Part shown: in pieces, positions 34,278-41,810 of the stretch
Layout: each line of letters begins with the position of its first letter
Numbering within the stretch: position 1 is the stretch's first letter
Assembly (NCBI GenBank): GCA_964387075.1
Contig: CAYLVB010000004.1
Span: 124,001-188,000, forward strand
Reading direction: 5' to 3'
Source of the DNA: PALSA-968 sp964387075
GTDB lineage: Bacteria > Bacteroidota > Bacteroidia > B-17B0 > Aurantibacillaceae
DNA: 64,000 nucleotides
Program-made: the position numbers and the translations under genes
The notes under the pieces: model-generated
What the model saw: the letters and a program-made list of their open reading frames with translations, nothing else
What the model was told of the DNA's origin: nothing
Database searches by the model: none

Positions 34278-35516
34278 TTATACCGTTTGCCACTTAAATT
34301 TGGGCCGTACTACGCCATTGATCTTCCCGGTGAAACCGCTTGTGCGCGGTTTTTCTTTTATTTTGAAGCCGATGATCTCGGGTCGAAGGAAGAGCGCGGT
34401 AAAGGATGGGCTGAAGAACATGAGGTTGATCGTGTAGCTTTCAGTATTCAGGTAATTGGCGGGAATGCGGCATTGCAGTTTGTTCACCCCTTTTCCAACT
34501 TTAAAATGATCGCCAGTGCCAAACACAAGGTTACCGCTTTCGTGGTAAAGATCAAAACCAACCACCATCTCATCCAGCCCGCTGTCGTTCCAGAAAGCAA
34601 CCTCTACGATGGTGTCTTCGTCAAGATCAGCTTCTGCGCTTTTATTGTTCACGTGAATGTGCTTGATGCGAATGTATTCATTGCCAAGAGCCGATTCTTT
34701 ATCGCCAAATTCAAGAAATGGTTTCACTTCTTCCCGGGGCATATATACCTTCATTACGTCCTCGGTGGCTCCGTAAGCTTTTGCCTGGCCGTTCTCAAGT
34801 AATAAGCAGGTTTCTGTAAGCTTCCTGACAGAATCAGGGCTGTGGCTCACAAATAATACCGTGCGGCCGGCCCCGCTTACGTCTTTCATTTTGCCGAGGC
34901 ATTTTTTCTGGAACTCGATATCGCCCACAGCCAATACCTCGTCAACGATCAGGATCTCGGATTCCAAATGCGCGGCAACCGCGAAGGCAAGACGCACATA
35001 CATGCCCGAGGAATAGCGTTTCACAGGCGAATCAATATACCTCCCGATGCCGCTGAACTCAACGATCTCGTCGTATTTGCTTTTGATCTCGCTTTTGGTC
35101 ATACCCAGTATGGCGCCATTCATGAAAATATTTTCCTTGCCGGAAAAATCGGGATGAAAGCCGGTTCCTACTTCCAAGAGGCTGGCTAACCGACCTTTCA
35201 TCCTCACGTGGCCGGTTGTGGGTGCCGCCACGCGGGATAATATTTTAAAGAGCGTTGATTTTCCAGAGCCATTCTTACCGAGAACGCCCAACACCTCACC
35301 CTGTTTCAATTCAAAATTGATATCCTTGAGGGCCCACACGAAATCGGTTGTACCTGCCTGCGCCCGGTCGTTGGTCTCGGCCAGCTTCATCGCGGGGTCT
35401 TCCTTTCCCCGAACTCCCGCCCACCAGCGCTGCACGTCACTTTTAAAAGTGCCGATCCCAACATCTTTCAGTTGGTACAGCTTACTGATATTCTCTACTT
35501 GGATAACCGTGCTCAT
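34278..35516 (-). CDS. wzt: Polysaccharide ABC transporter ATP-binding protein with C-terminal carbohydrate-recognition domain (Wzt-like)
   Basis: A 412-residue ATPase. Walker A GKNGSGKST (80-88), signature YSSGM (168-172), Walker B ILIVDEVLAVGD (188-199), H-loop FVSHS. Residues ~260-412 are an extra beta-rich domain like the C-terminal domain of Wzt, which reads the finished O-antigen chain end before export. It pairs with the permease gene, which it overlaps by one base. So the glycan is completed in the cytoplasm and then exported, and the chain probably carries a specific cap. Confidence 0.92.
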   Translation of the reverse strand: MSTVIQVENISKLYQLKDVGIGTFKSDVQRWWAGVRGKEDPAMKLAETNDRAQAGTTDFVWALKDINFELKQGEVLGVLGKNGSGKSTLFKILSRVAAPTTGHVRMKGRLASLLEVGTGFHPDFSGKENIFMNGAILGMTKSEIKSKYDEIVEFSGIGRYIDSPVKRYSSGMYVRLAFAVAAHLESEILIVDEVLAVGDIEFQKKCLGKMKDVSGAGRTVLFVSHSPDSVRKLTETCLLLENGQAKAYGATEDVMKVYMPREEVKPFLEFGDKESALGNEYIRIKHIHVNNKSAEADLDEDTIVEVAFWNDSGLDEMVVGFDLYHESGNLVFGTGDHFKVGKGVNKLQCRIPANYLNTESYTINLMFFSPSFTALFLRPEIIGFKIKEKPRTSGFTGKINGVVRPKFKWQTV

Positions 35517-36379
35517 TAAACAGAGTCTAAGAATGTTTTTTCAACTTTATTGAAAACGATCAATGAGAAGAAGAAAAGTACGACAAGAAAAATTAGCGGG
35601 TAAAAGAGCATAAAGGCGCTCAATTCGGTAGCCCAGAAACAAGAGCGGAAGGTTTCGATGATCGAGGTCATTGGATTAAGCAGCGAAAGATCATAGAACA
35701 AAGGAAATTTCTCTTTCATCCAGGTGAGCGAGTAAATGATGGGTGTAGAAATAAGTCCGAACTGTAAACCGTAGGAGATCAGGTTGCGCAGGTCGCGGTA
35801 CTTGGTTGTCAGGGCTGAGAGGAGTAAACCAAAGCTCATGCCTAAAAGCCCCACTTCAAGTACGATCACTGGAAAGAGCAAGAGATTTACGCTGGTGTGG
35901 AGGCCTGTCCCGATTCCCGAAAATCTGTAATAGAACCAGAACACCAGGAACAGGAGGAACTGGATAAAGAATTTAAGCAAACAAGAGAAAACAGAAGAAA
36001 TAGGTACGATCAGCCTTGGAAAGAAAACCTTGCCAAAAAGTGTTGCATTGTTGGCAAATACATTACTGGTGATATTGAGACAGTCGGCAAAATAATTCCA
36101 GATCACAAGTCCCCCGGTGTAGTATACCATTTTAGGCACCGGGGTGGGAATATTGGCGAGACTTCCGTACAAGAAAAAATAAATAAGGCCAGTTAGTGCG
36201 GGTTGTATGAAGTACCATAGCGGACCCAAAACAGTTTGTTTGTAGCTTGCGATCAGGTCGCGTTTTACGAACAAAATGATAAGGTCGCGGTAACCCCAAA
36301 CCTCCCTGAAACCAAACTGAAAGGGATGAGCTTTTGGTGTGATATTAATATCCCAGTGTTCGTTGTCTTTCACGTTCAT
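35516..36379 (-). CDS. wzm: Polysaccharide ABC transporter permease (Wzm-like)
   Basis: A 287-residue ABC-2 type membrane protein with six or so hydrophobic segments. The N-terminal YRDLIILFVKRDLIASYKQT, then VLGPLWYFIQPALTGLIYFF, and KYRDLRNLISYGLQ near residue 190 are the usual Wzm/TagG signatures. It forms the channel in the inner membrane for the undecaprenyl-linked glycan, driven by the ATPase encoded next. The gene begins 17 bases after a stem-loop (36397-36414), where expression could be modulated. Confidence 0.92.
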   Translation of the reverse strand: MNVKDNEHWDINITPKAHPFQFGFREVWGYRDLIILFVKRDLIASYKQTVLGPLWYFIQPALTGLIYFFLYGSLANIPTPVPKMVYYTGGLVIWNYFADCLNITSNVFANNATLFGKVFFPRLIVPISSVFSCLLKFFIQFLLFLVFWFYYRFSGIGTGLHTSVNLLLFPVIVLEVGLLGMSFGLLLSALTTKYRDLRNLISYGLQFGLISTPIIYSLTWMKEKFPLFYDLSLLNPMTSIIETFRSCFWATELSAFMLFYPLIFLVVLFFFSLIVFNKVEKTFLDSV

Positions 36380-36396
36380 TTAAATACGGTAAATAA

Positions 36397-36414
36397 AGCG
36401 GCACGAATGCCGCT
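36397..36414 (-). terminator. Stem-loop between the SxtJ gene and the ABC permease gene
   Basis: On the minus strand AGCGGCA and TGCCGCT pair around a TTCG tetraloop, followed by TTTATTT. It lies in the 42-base gap between the sxtJ-like and wzm genes. It could be a weak terminator, an attenuator overcome by the UpxY protein, or an RNA-stability element. Confidence 0.5.
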
Positions 36415-36421
36415 CTTAACA

Positions 36422-36781
36422 CTACCAGGAATTCTCCAGGTCTTCGGTGGTGTAGGTGTGGTTGCGTTCAGAATAATAGGTATCCTTCTGCTTTTTCATT
36501 TTGATGGTGATCTTGTTAAGCGCACGCATGATCAATGAAATAGGGAAGAGGAACAGGAAGAAGATAATTCCCAGCAGGATGCGGGAGTTGATCCATCCGA
36601 GTATCTCCGCTATTTTGAACCATACCCAGGTGATGCCCTCTGTTGCGAGTTTGCTCATGGCGCCAAGCACCGCTACTGCCAATGACACAATAAGCATCCA
36701 TTTGAGCTTAAAGATCAGGAACAGCACGATGAAACCGGCCGCGATGATGAGCATCGACTCTAGTCGTTTTTCTCTTGTCAT
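36422..36781 (-). CDS. SxtJ family small membrane protein
   Basis: A 119-residue protein with three hydrophobic segments (about 9-25, 28-45 and 63-86) and a basic, Lys/Tyr-rich tail. Size and topology match SxtJ, a small membrane protein of unknown biochemical role found beside carbamoyltransferases. The neighbours support this: DUF5989 gene 10 bases upstream, then the carbamoyltransferase and the SGNH gene. Confidence 0.75.
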   Translation of the reverse strand: MTREKRLESMLIIAAGFIVLFLIFKLKWMLIVSLAVAVLGAMSKLATEGITWVWFKIAEILGWINSRILLGIIFFLFLFPISLIMRALNKITIKMKKQKDTYYSERNHTYTTEDLENSW

Positions 36782-36791
36782 TTTGTTAAGT

Positions 36792-36941
36792 TTAAAACAA
36801 TGAATAAATGAATGGAGCTACAGCCGATGTGCCGCCTACTACAATAAGTAATCCGAGTAACAACAGGATAACTACCATTGGGAAAAGCCACCATTTTTTA
36901 CGGGCTTTCATGAAGTTCCACAGGTCTTTTAAAAAATCCAT
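36792..36941 (-). CDS. DUF5989 family small membrane protein
   Basis: A 49-residue ORF read directly from the sequence: ATG at 36941, TAA at 36792-36794. It begins MDFLKDLWNFMKARKKWW, then a single membrane segment (about residues 19-37), then GGTSAVAPFIYSLF. That pattern is the DUF5989 family, which travels with carbamoyltransferase and SxtJ genes. It fills the 185-base gap between the two, 10 bases before sxtJ and 25 bases after the carbamoyltransferase stop. Function unknown; a membrane scaffold for the carbamoylating enzyme is a guess. Confidence 0.85.
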   Translation of the reverse strand: MDFLKDLWNFMKARKKWWLFPMVVILLLLGLLIVVGGTSAVAPFIYSLF

Positions 36942-36966
36942 GATCTTGGGTTTTTAGGGTTTATGA

Positions 36967-38829
36967 TTAATCTAATTGATATTCTTCTTTCCAGTTGTCT
37001 TTTTCAAGCCACTCGGGTTGTGTTTTTTTGTTGAAGATGTAATTTCCTACCACCAGGTAATCCATCTCGGTACGCATTAAGCATTTATAAGCGTCTTCGG
37101 GGGTACAAACGATAGGCTCGCCACGTACGTTGAAGCTGGTGTTCACGATAACCCCGTAACCGGTACGCTTTTTAAACTCGTTGATCAGTGTCCAGTATTT
37201 TTCGTTGGTCTCCTTGTGGATGGTCTGCACACGCGCCGAAAAATCAATGTGAGTGATAGATGGGAGATCAGAACGTTTGTAATACAGCTTCTCCTTTAAA
37301 GGAAGTGAAGAGTAGTTAGCCGGCAGCGGCAACCTTCTTGATTGTATTACCGGTTGTACAATAAGCATGTAAGGCGAGGTGCTGTCGATATCGAAATACT
37401 CTTTCACGTCTTCGGCAAGAACGGAAGGGGCAAAGGGACGGAAACTTTCCCTGTACTTGATCTTCAGGTTGAGCTTCTTCTGCATTTCTTCGTTACGCGC
37501 GTCGCCAATGATACTGCGGTTACCTAAAGCGCGCGGCCCGAATTCCATTTTTCCCTGGAACCAGCCGATCACATTGCCTTCATCCAATAGCTTGGCTGTT
37601 TCTTTTGCCAGGTCGTTGTAGTCGTTGTAATACGTGTAGTGCGCTTTGTATTTTTTGGCGGTTTGTTTAATGTCTTGGTCGGTAAACTCGGGGCCCAGGT
37701 AGGAGCCGCTCATGCCGTCCATGGCATTTGGTATCACGCGGTCTTTTTTATAATAGATGTGGTAGGCAGCCAGGGCTGCTCCGGGTGCTCCGCCCGCGTC
37801 GCCGGCGGCGGGTTGAATAAAAATATTATCGAATATCTTCTCTTTTTGCAATTTTCCGTTAGCCACGCAATTGAGCGCCACTCCACCTGCGAGACAAAGA
37901 TTCTTTGAGCCGGTAAGGCGTTTTGCTTCCTTTGCCATTTTTATCACGATCTCTTCCGTAACAACCTGTATCGCCAGGCCGAAATCGCAATGGTGCTGCT
38001 GCAATTCAGATTCAGATTCGCGGCGCGGGAAACCAAAGAGCTCATTCCATTTATCGTCACGGGCCATGCGAAGACCAACGGCGTAGTTAAAGTACTTTTG
38101 GTTCAGCCAAATGCTTCCGTCGTCTTTGATCTCGATCAGTTCATTCTTGATGAGCTCAATGTACTTTTTTGTTTTCTCGCTGGTAGGATCGCCATAGGGC
38201 GCAAGTCCCATCAGTTTGTATTCGCCCGAATTAACACGGAAGCCTGTGTAATACGTAAAAGCAGAATATAAAAGCCCGAGCGAGTGTGGGAAGCGTAGTT
38301 CTTTTAAAATGGTGATGTCTTTTCCTTTTCCGTGGCAGATAGAGGCAGTTGCCCATTCTCCAACGCCATCAATTGTAAGAACAGCCGACTCTTCAAAAGG
38401 TGATGGATAGAAAGCGCTGGCTGTGTGCGATAAGTGATGCTCAGGGAAAAGTAATTTCAGTTTGCTTTTATCGTAGGCCTCTACTTTCGCTAATTCATCA
38501 CGGATCAGTTTTTTGAGGAACATTTTATCCTTTAACCAGATAGGAATGGCCATGATGAACGAACGGATACCTTTTGGTGCGTAGGCGTAATAGGTTTCCA
38601 GTAAGCGTTCAAATTTCAAAAGTGGTTTGTCGTAGAAAACGATGGCGTCGAGCTGATCGATCGTTAAACCTGTTTCCTTCAGGCAATATTGTATGGCTTT
38701 GACCGGGAAGCCATCATCGTGTTTTTTACGCGTAAAGCGTTCTTCCTGCGCGGCGGCAGTAATTACTCCATCCTGCACGATAGAAGCGGCAGAATCGTGG
38801 TAAAATGCGGAAACTCCTAGTATATTCAT
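36967..38829 (-). CDS. O-carbamoyltransferase (NodU/TobZ/CmcH family)
   Basis: A 620-residue two-domain enzyme that makes carbamoyl-adenylate from carbamoyl phosphate and ATP and passes the carbamoyl group to a hydroxyl. The Kae1-like N-terminal domain has FYHDSAAS (10-16) and metal-binding HHLSH (131-135); LTIDGVGEW is the phosphate loop. The YrdC-like C-terminal part has FGPRALGNRSIIGDAR and NTSFNVRGEPIV. A carbamoyl ester on a surface sugar is the expected product. It overlaps the SGNH gene by 4 bases and is followed by two tiny membrane protein genes. Confidence 0.92.
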   Translation of the reverse strand: MNILGVSAFYHDSAASIVQDGVITAAAQEERFTRKKHDDGFPVKAIQYCLKETGLTIDQLDAIVFYDKPLLKFERLLETYYAYAPKGIRSFIMAIPIWLKDKMFLKKLIRDELAKVEAYDKSKLKLLFPEHHLSHTASAFYPSPFEESAVLTIDGVGEWATASICHGKGKDITILKELRFPHSLGLLYSAFTYYTGFRVNSGEYKLMGLAPYGDPTSEKTKKYIELIKNELIEIKDDGSIWLNQKYFNYAVGLRMARDDKWNELFGFPRRESESELQQHHCDFGLAIQVVTEEIVIKMAKEAKRLTGSKNLCLAGGVALNCVANGKLQKEKIFDNIFIQPAAGDAGGAPGAALAAYHIYYKKDRVIPNAMDGMSGSYLGPEFTDQDIKQTAKKYKAHYTYYNDYNDLAKETAKLLDEGNVIGWFQGKMEFGPRALGNRSIIGDARNEEMQKKLNLKIKYRESFRPFAPSVLAEDVKEYFDIDSTSPYMLIVQPVIQSRRLPLPANYSSLPLKEKLYYKRSDLPSITHIDFSARVQTIHKETNEKYWTLINEFKKRTGYGVIVNTSFNVRGEPIVCTPEDAYKCLMRTEMDYLVVGNYIFNKKTQPEWLEKDNWKEEYQLD

Positions 38830-40367
38830 TTTTTCTGTTCTTCGGGTTGAACCTGGTTAAGTTTACTTTGTATGAGAGGCTTCGCACGCTCAAAGAATTC
38901 GAACGCGTAAATTCGGTCTAAGTATGCGCTGGGGTGGCCATCCAGCGGGTTTACGATGGAGTTTGCGGGAGTGATGCGTTTAGCTTCCACTTCTTTTTCC
39001 ATCAGCGGCAGGTAATCAATGGTCTCATAACCGAATTCAATACCTGTATCGTACACTTGTTTCAGCCATCCTAAACGTAATTTCAATTTGGCTTGTTCGG
39101 CCTCGCTTAGTTTATTGTGATAATCGATGGTAGCCACCTGGTTGAAAATGCCGATGATAGGTTTAGGGCAACCCATGGAATCAGACATGTTTTTGATATC
39201 TTTCAATGCCTGGCGGAAATCTGCCCATTGTTTTGACTTAGGATCATAAGCGCGGCCTAGTGCTTCTTCCCAGGTAGGAAGGTCGGCGTATTTGGTTGCC
39301 ATGTTGTAAACCGCCTTTTTGATCGCATCGCCAATGTAATTCAGGTGGAAAAAAGAAAAATCTTTTTGGATCTGGGTAAGCAGCGGTGTCCATTTTTTCT
39401 CAAAGGCTTCTTTTTCCACGCTCCAGTCCTCTCCTTTGGGCTGAGGATCGTTCAGGCAATAGCCTACAATAACAAGGTCGGGAGAAACGGTGTCTTTCAA
39501 TTGACGTAAAATATCCCGCTCTGTAATAGTAGGTGATCCTGACAGCGCGCAATTCACCACTTCAATTTGTTGTCCTTTGAAGTAATCTTTCAGCAATGAA
39601 TCCAGTACGCTGGTATATTTTTCGTTCTCTGCGAGCCCGGCTCCCCAGGTAAATGAATCGCCTAATACCATCACCCGGAAAACGCCTTTGGGTTTGGGAG
39701 TAATTGGATCGTCACGAAAACCGTATTTGTTGCGCACCACAAGTTTGCCCCAGGTCTGGAAGTTCTCTTTGTCGAAACCCTTTGGAGGGGTGATGGAGTT
39801 CTCGTATTTGATCAGGTTGCCGTAATAATAATTGGAGTCGAACACGCCGTTCAGGAAGGGATCTTGTTTTTTGAGGAAAAGGTTAAATACATAAAAGATC
39901 ACCATCACGAAAGCGAGATTGAAGAGGGCTACCTTCCACGTCATCCGGAAGACAATGGTGAGCAGGTTGTAAATGATCCAAAGCAAAAACACAACGATCT
40001 TACCGTAACCATCGGCGATGATGATGTTGAAGGACCTCTCGATGATATAGATGATGGCCATGAGGATGAATGGAAGGAAGAAGCGTAGCCATTTGTTACG
40101 GAAGAATTTACCCAGTTTCGGGTTCTTTAACAAAAGATCGCGGTTACGTGCAGAAACTACGGCAACGTTTATAATGATCCAGCCAATGGCTATAAGCTTA
40201 AAAACATACTTGAACTTAACGAAGATAGGGAAGGAGATGATGCCATCACCATCTCCGGCTACCCGATCGAAAACAGATTCAAAACCCAGCAGGAGCAATA
40301 GAAGCAGGAGCGGCAGAAAAAAGCGCAGATACTTGTTTTTGAAGAGGTTCTGTAGTTTTTCTTTCAT
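38826..40367 (-). CDS. Membrane-anchored SGNH hydrolase-like protein (paralog of 27216-28793)
   Basis: A 513-residue protein with about five hydrophobic segments in residues 12-165, then an SGNH domain: Ser238 in LGDSFTWGAGLAENE, Gly block VNCALSGSPTITERD, Asn block YCLNDPQP, and Asp-His in PLDGHPS. It overlaps the carbamoyltransferase gene by 4 bases. This, with the small membrane genes, looks like one modification unit. A candidate promoter lies just upstream. Its closest relative in the window is the 27216-28793 protein. Acyl transfer or removal on the glycan is the likely chemistry. Confidence 0.87.
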   Translation of the reverse strand: MKEKLQNLFKNKYLRFFLPLLLLLLLLGFESVFDRVAGDGDGIISFPIFVKFKYVFKLIAIGWIIINVAVVSARNRDLLLKNPKLGKFFRNKWLRFFLPFILMAIIYIIERSFNIIIADGYGKIVVFLLWIIYNLLTIVFRMTWKVALFNLAFVMVIFYVFNLFLKKQDPFLNGVFDSNYYYGNLIKYENSITPPKGFDKENFQTWGKLVVRNKYGFRDDPITPKPKGVFRVMVLGDSFTWGAGLAENEKYTSVLDSLLKDYFKGQQIEVVNCALSGSPTITERDILRQLKDTVSPDLVIVGYCLNDPQPKGEDWSVEKEAFEKKWTPLLTQIQKDFSFFHLNYIGDAIKKAVYNMATKYADLPTWEEALGRAYDPKSKQWADFRQALKDIKNMSDSMGCPKPIIGIFNQVATIDYHNKLSEAEQAKLKLRLGWLKQVYDTGIEFGYETIDYLPLMEKEVEAKRITPANSIVNPLDGHPSAYLDRIYAFEFFERAKPLIQSKLNQVQPEEQKK

Positions 40368-40381
40368 GTTTTTTTGGTTTT

Positions 40382-40389
40382 CAAAAGTA
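40382..40389 (-). promoter_or_regulatory. Candidate internal promoter before the SGNH/carbamoyltransferase genes
   Basis: TACTTTTG on the minus strand is a perfect TAnnTTTG -7 box, 14 bases before ATG 40367. A near match to the -33 element (TTGA, consensus TTTG) lies 19 bases upstream. This would allow the 38-kb downstream part to be transcribed independently of the regulator and UpxY genes. Confidence 0.5.
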
Positions 40390-40428
40390 GCTTTTTTTTA
40401 CGTAAGGTTCAAGGCTGCCGGATAGCTC

Positions 40429-40950
40429 TCAGGCGGCCGGTTTTAAGATGTTCTTAGGCAATTTCACGCGAATTCCCTGCCCGATGCTTTCAAGAATGAT
40501 GGTGATCGACCTTCCCTCTTTGCTTTCGGTCACAAAACCTTCCACTCCTTTCAGGGCGCCCGACGTGATCTTCACTTTTTCTCCTTCTTTATAATTTCTT
40601 TCTATGCCGAAAGCCTCCATATGATAGCCCAACTCCACGAGTTGTTTCAGGCGTTCGATCTCATCGGGCCTTACCACCGCTGTTCTTCCTTCTGATCTCA
40701 CAAAACTCACCACTCCTTTTGTCTGTAATACCTTTTCTTTATCTGTCGCCGTTATCTGCACGAAAACATAACCATTCATTAAAGGGAATTCAACCATTTT
40801 TTTACGATCGCTCCATTGACGCATGGTTTTTACCAGAGGCACGTAACTTTCAATGCCTTTCTCTACCAGCAAACGGCCGGCGTTCTTTTCCTGCCGCGAG
40901 GCCACGTAGAGCGCGTGCCATTTCTTTGTATTTGTTTCTGCTGTTGGCAT
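40429..40950 (-). CDS. UpxY-type transcription antiterminator (NusG paralog)
   Basis: A 173-residue NusG-like protein. The N-terminal NGN domain begins WHALYVASRQEKNAGRLL, and a C-terminal KOW motif is seen in EGEKVKITSGALKGVEGFV. UpxY proteins of Bacteroides are the first gene of a capsule operon and prevent early transcription termination in their own operon; the same role is expected here for a ~40 kb transcript. I set the start at ATG 40950; the upstream TTG 40959 adds three residues. A 16-codon ORF (41006-40956) in the leader ends just before it. Confidence 0.88.
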   Translation of the reverse strand: MPTAETNTKKWHALYVASRQEKNAGRLLVEKGIESYVPLVKTMRQWSDRKKMVEFPLMNGYVFVQITATDKEKVLQTKGVVSFVRSEGRTAVVRPDEIERLKQLVELGYHMEAFGIERNYKEGEKVKITSGALKGVEGFVTESKEGRSITIILESIGQGIRVKLPKNILKPAA

Positions 40951-41021
40951 TCTTTTCAAAGCTTCGCCTCCTCAGTCCCATTGGATATCCGAGTAGGCAA
41001 TTTCATTTTGTAAAAAGGGCC

Positions 41022-41555
41022 TTACTTGCTCCACAAGAGGAGTGGATGCATGCCGGGCTCTTTAATTTTCTTAATATCAAATTCGTCTACGCTATAAAGT
41101 ACGTAGCGTATCTTCTTATCAATTTTCTGCTCAGCCTTCTGGATCTGTTCCAGGAGGAAAGTGGTATTGATGTTGTTTCCTACCAATACAATATCTATGA
41201 TCTCAGTATTTTGGCCATTCGCGAGTTTTCCTACCAGGTAAACCTTGTGGAGGTCGCCGATGCGTTGAATGATGTAATCCACCACATGATTTAGGCCTAC
41301 CATTTTCAGAATGATGCGGTTGATGTCTTTGAAAAGAGGGTGTTTGGTGTTTGCCTTGAATACTTTTTTGTTGCCTTGCGTCTCCGAATCGATGAAGCCG
41401 GCTTTCTCGAACTTGTTCAGTTCCAGTCTTATTCCGTTTGTTGATTCGCCGAATTCCTCTTCCAGGCTGCGTAGATATGCAGTAGTACTGCTGTTCAAAA
41501 AGAACTTCATCAGCAGTTTTACGCGGGTCTTGGAAGATATAAGCGTTTCGATCAT
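41022..41555 (-). CDS. Winged-helix regulator with NTase-like C-terminal domain
   Basis: A 177-residue protein. Residues ~1-75 look like an ArsR-like winged helix (VKLLMKFFLNSSTTAYLRSLEEEF, then GIRLELNKFEKAGFIDSE as recognition helix and wing). Residues ~95-150 resemble a reduced nucleotidyltransferase domain (VYLVGKLANGQNTEIIDIVLVG), with the usual GSFARG-type loop altered to GKLANG and one of the paired Asp residues missing. Such proteins sit at the head of glycan loci in this phylum. Its start codon is one base from a perfect palindrome covering the promoter, so autoregulation is likely. DNA binding is inferred, not shown. Confidence 0.8.
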   Translation of the reverse strand: MIETLISSKTRVKLLMKFFLNSSTTAYLRSLEEEFGESTNGIRLELNKFEKAGFIDSETQGNKKVFKANTKHPLFKDINRIILKMVGLNHVVDYIIQRIGDLHKVYLVGKLANGQNTEIIDIVLVGNNINTTFLLEQIQKAEQKIDKKIRYVLYSVDEFDIKKIKEPGMHPLLLWSK

Positions 41556-41556
41556 G

Positions 41557-41579
41557 ATTGAGTAACAAAGTTACTCAAT
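41557..41579 (-). promoter_or_regulatory. Palindromic operator over the regulator promoter
   Basis: Arms ATTGAGTAAC and GTTACTCAAT pair perfectly (10 bp) around AAA, one base upstream of the regulator's ATG. The -7 box lies across its centre. A dimeric winged-helix protein bound here would block initiation. Confidence 0.75.
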
Positions 41580-41596
41580 ATCGCGTAAAATACAAA
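41566..41596 (-). promoter_or_regulatory. Full Bacteroidota-type promoter for the polysaccharide locus
   Basis: TTTG at 41596-41593 and TAACTTTG at 41573-41566 on the minus strand, separated by exactly 19 bases, match the TTTG-N17-19-TAnnTTTG consensus perfectly. Initiation would fall a few bases before ATG 41555, giving a very short leader. Confidence 0.8.
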
Positions 41597-41617
41597 TACA
41601 CCCCTGGGTTTTTTAGC

Positions 41618-41737
41618 TCCTTTTTTAACCATAACGCGTTCGGCCTTTCTTCAAGCTTTCTACTTGATAATCAATGATTATTCGAGAATATTGTGCCCCT
41701 TAACCGAGGTGTTTTCGGCCGCCCGGCGTAGTAAATA
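41618..41737 (-). pseudogene. Decayed copy of the proline dehydrogenase 3' end
   Basis: This 120-base stretch aligns without gaps to 42969-43088, which covers the last ~33 codons, the stop codon and 21 bases past it of the proline dehydrogenase gene. By hand count 96 of 120 positions match. In the reading frame of the gene the copy has TAA, TAG and TGA stops and has lost the true stop (TAA to GAA), so it is non-functional. It lies between the SGNH gene and the head of the polysaccharide locus. The conserved part extends beyond the gene's stop codon, showing that a DNA segment rather than a protein domain was duplicated. Confidence 0.85.
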
Positions 41738-41810
41738 GTGCTGAACTTTCCTGTCTGCCCGTCAAAAATTGCTATCCATTAATTGGACCGTATAGCGTCG
41801 ATGCGCGGAG

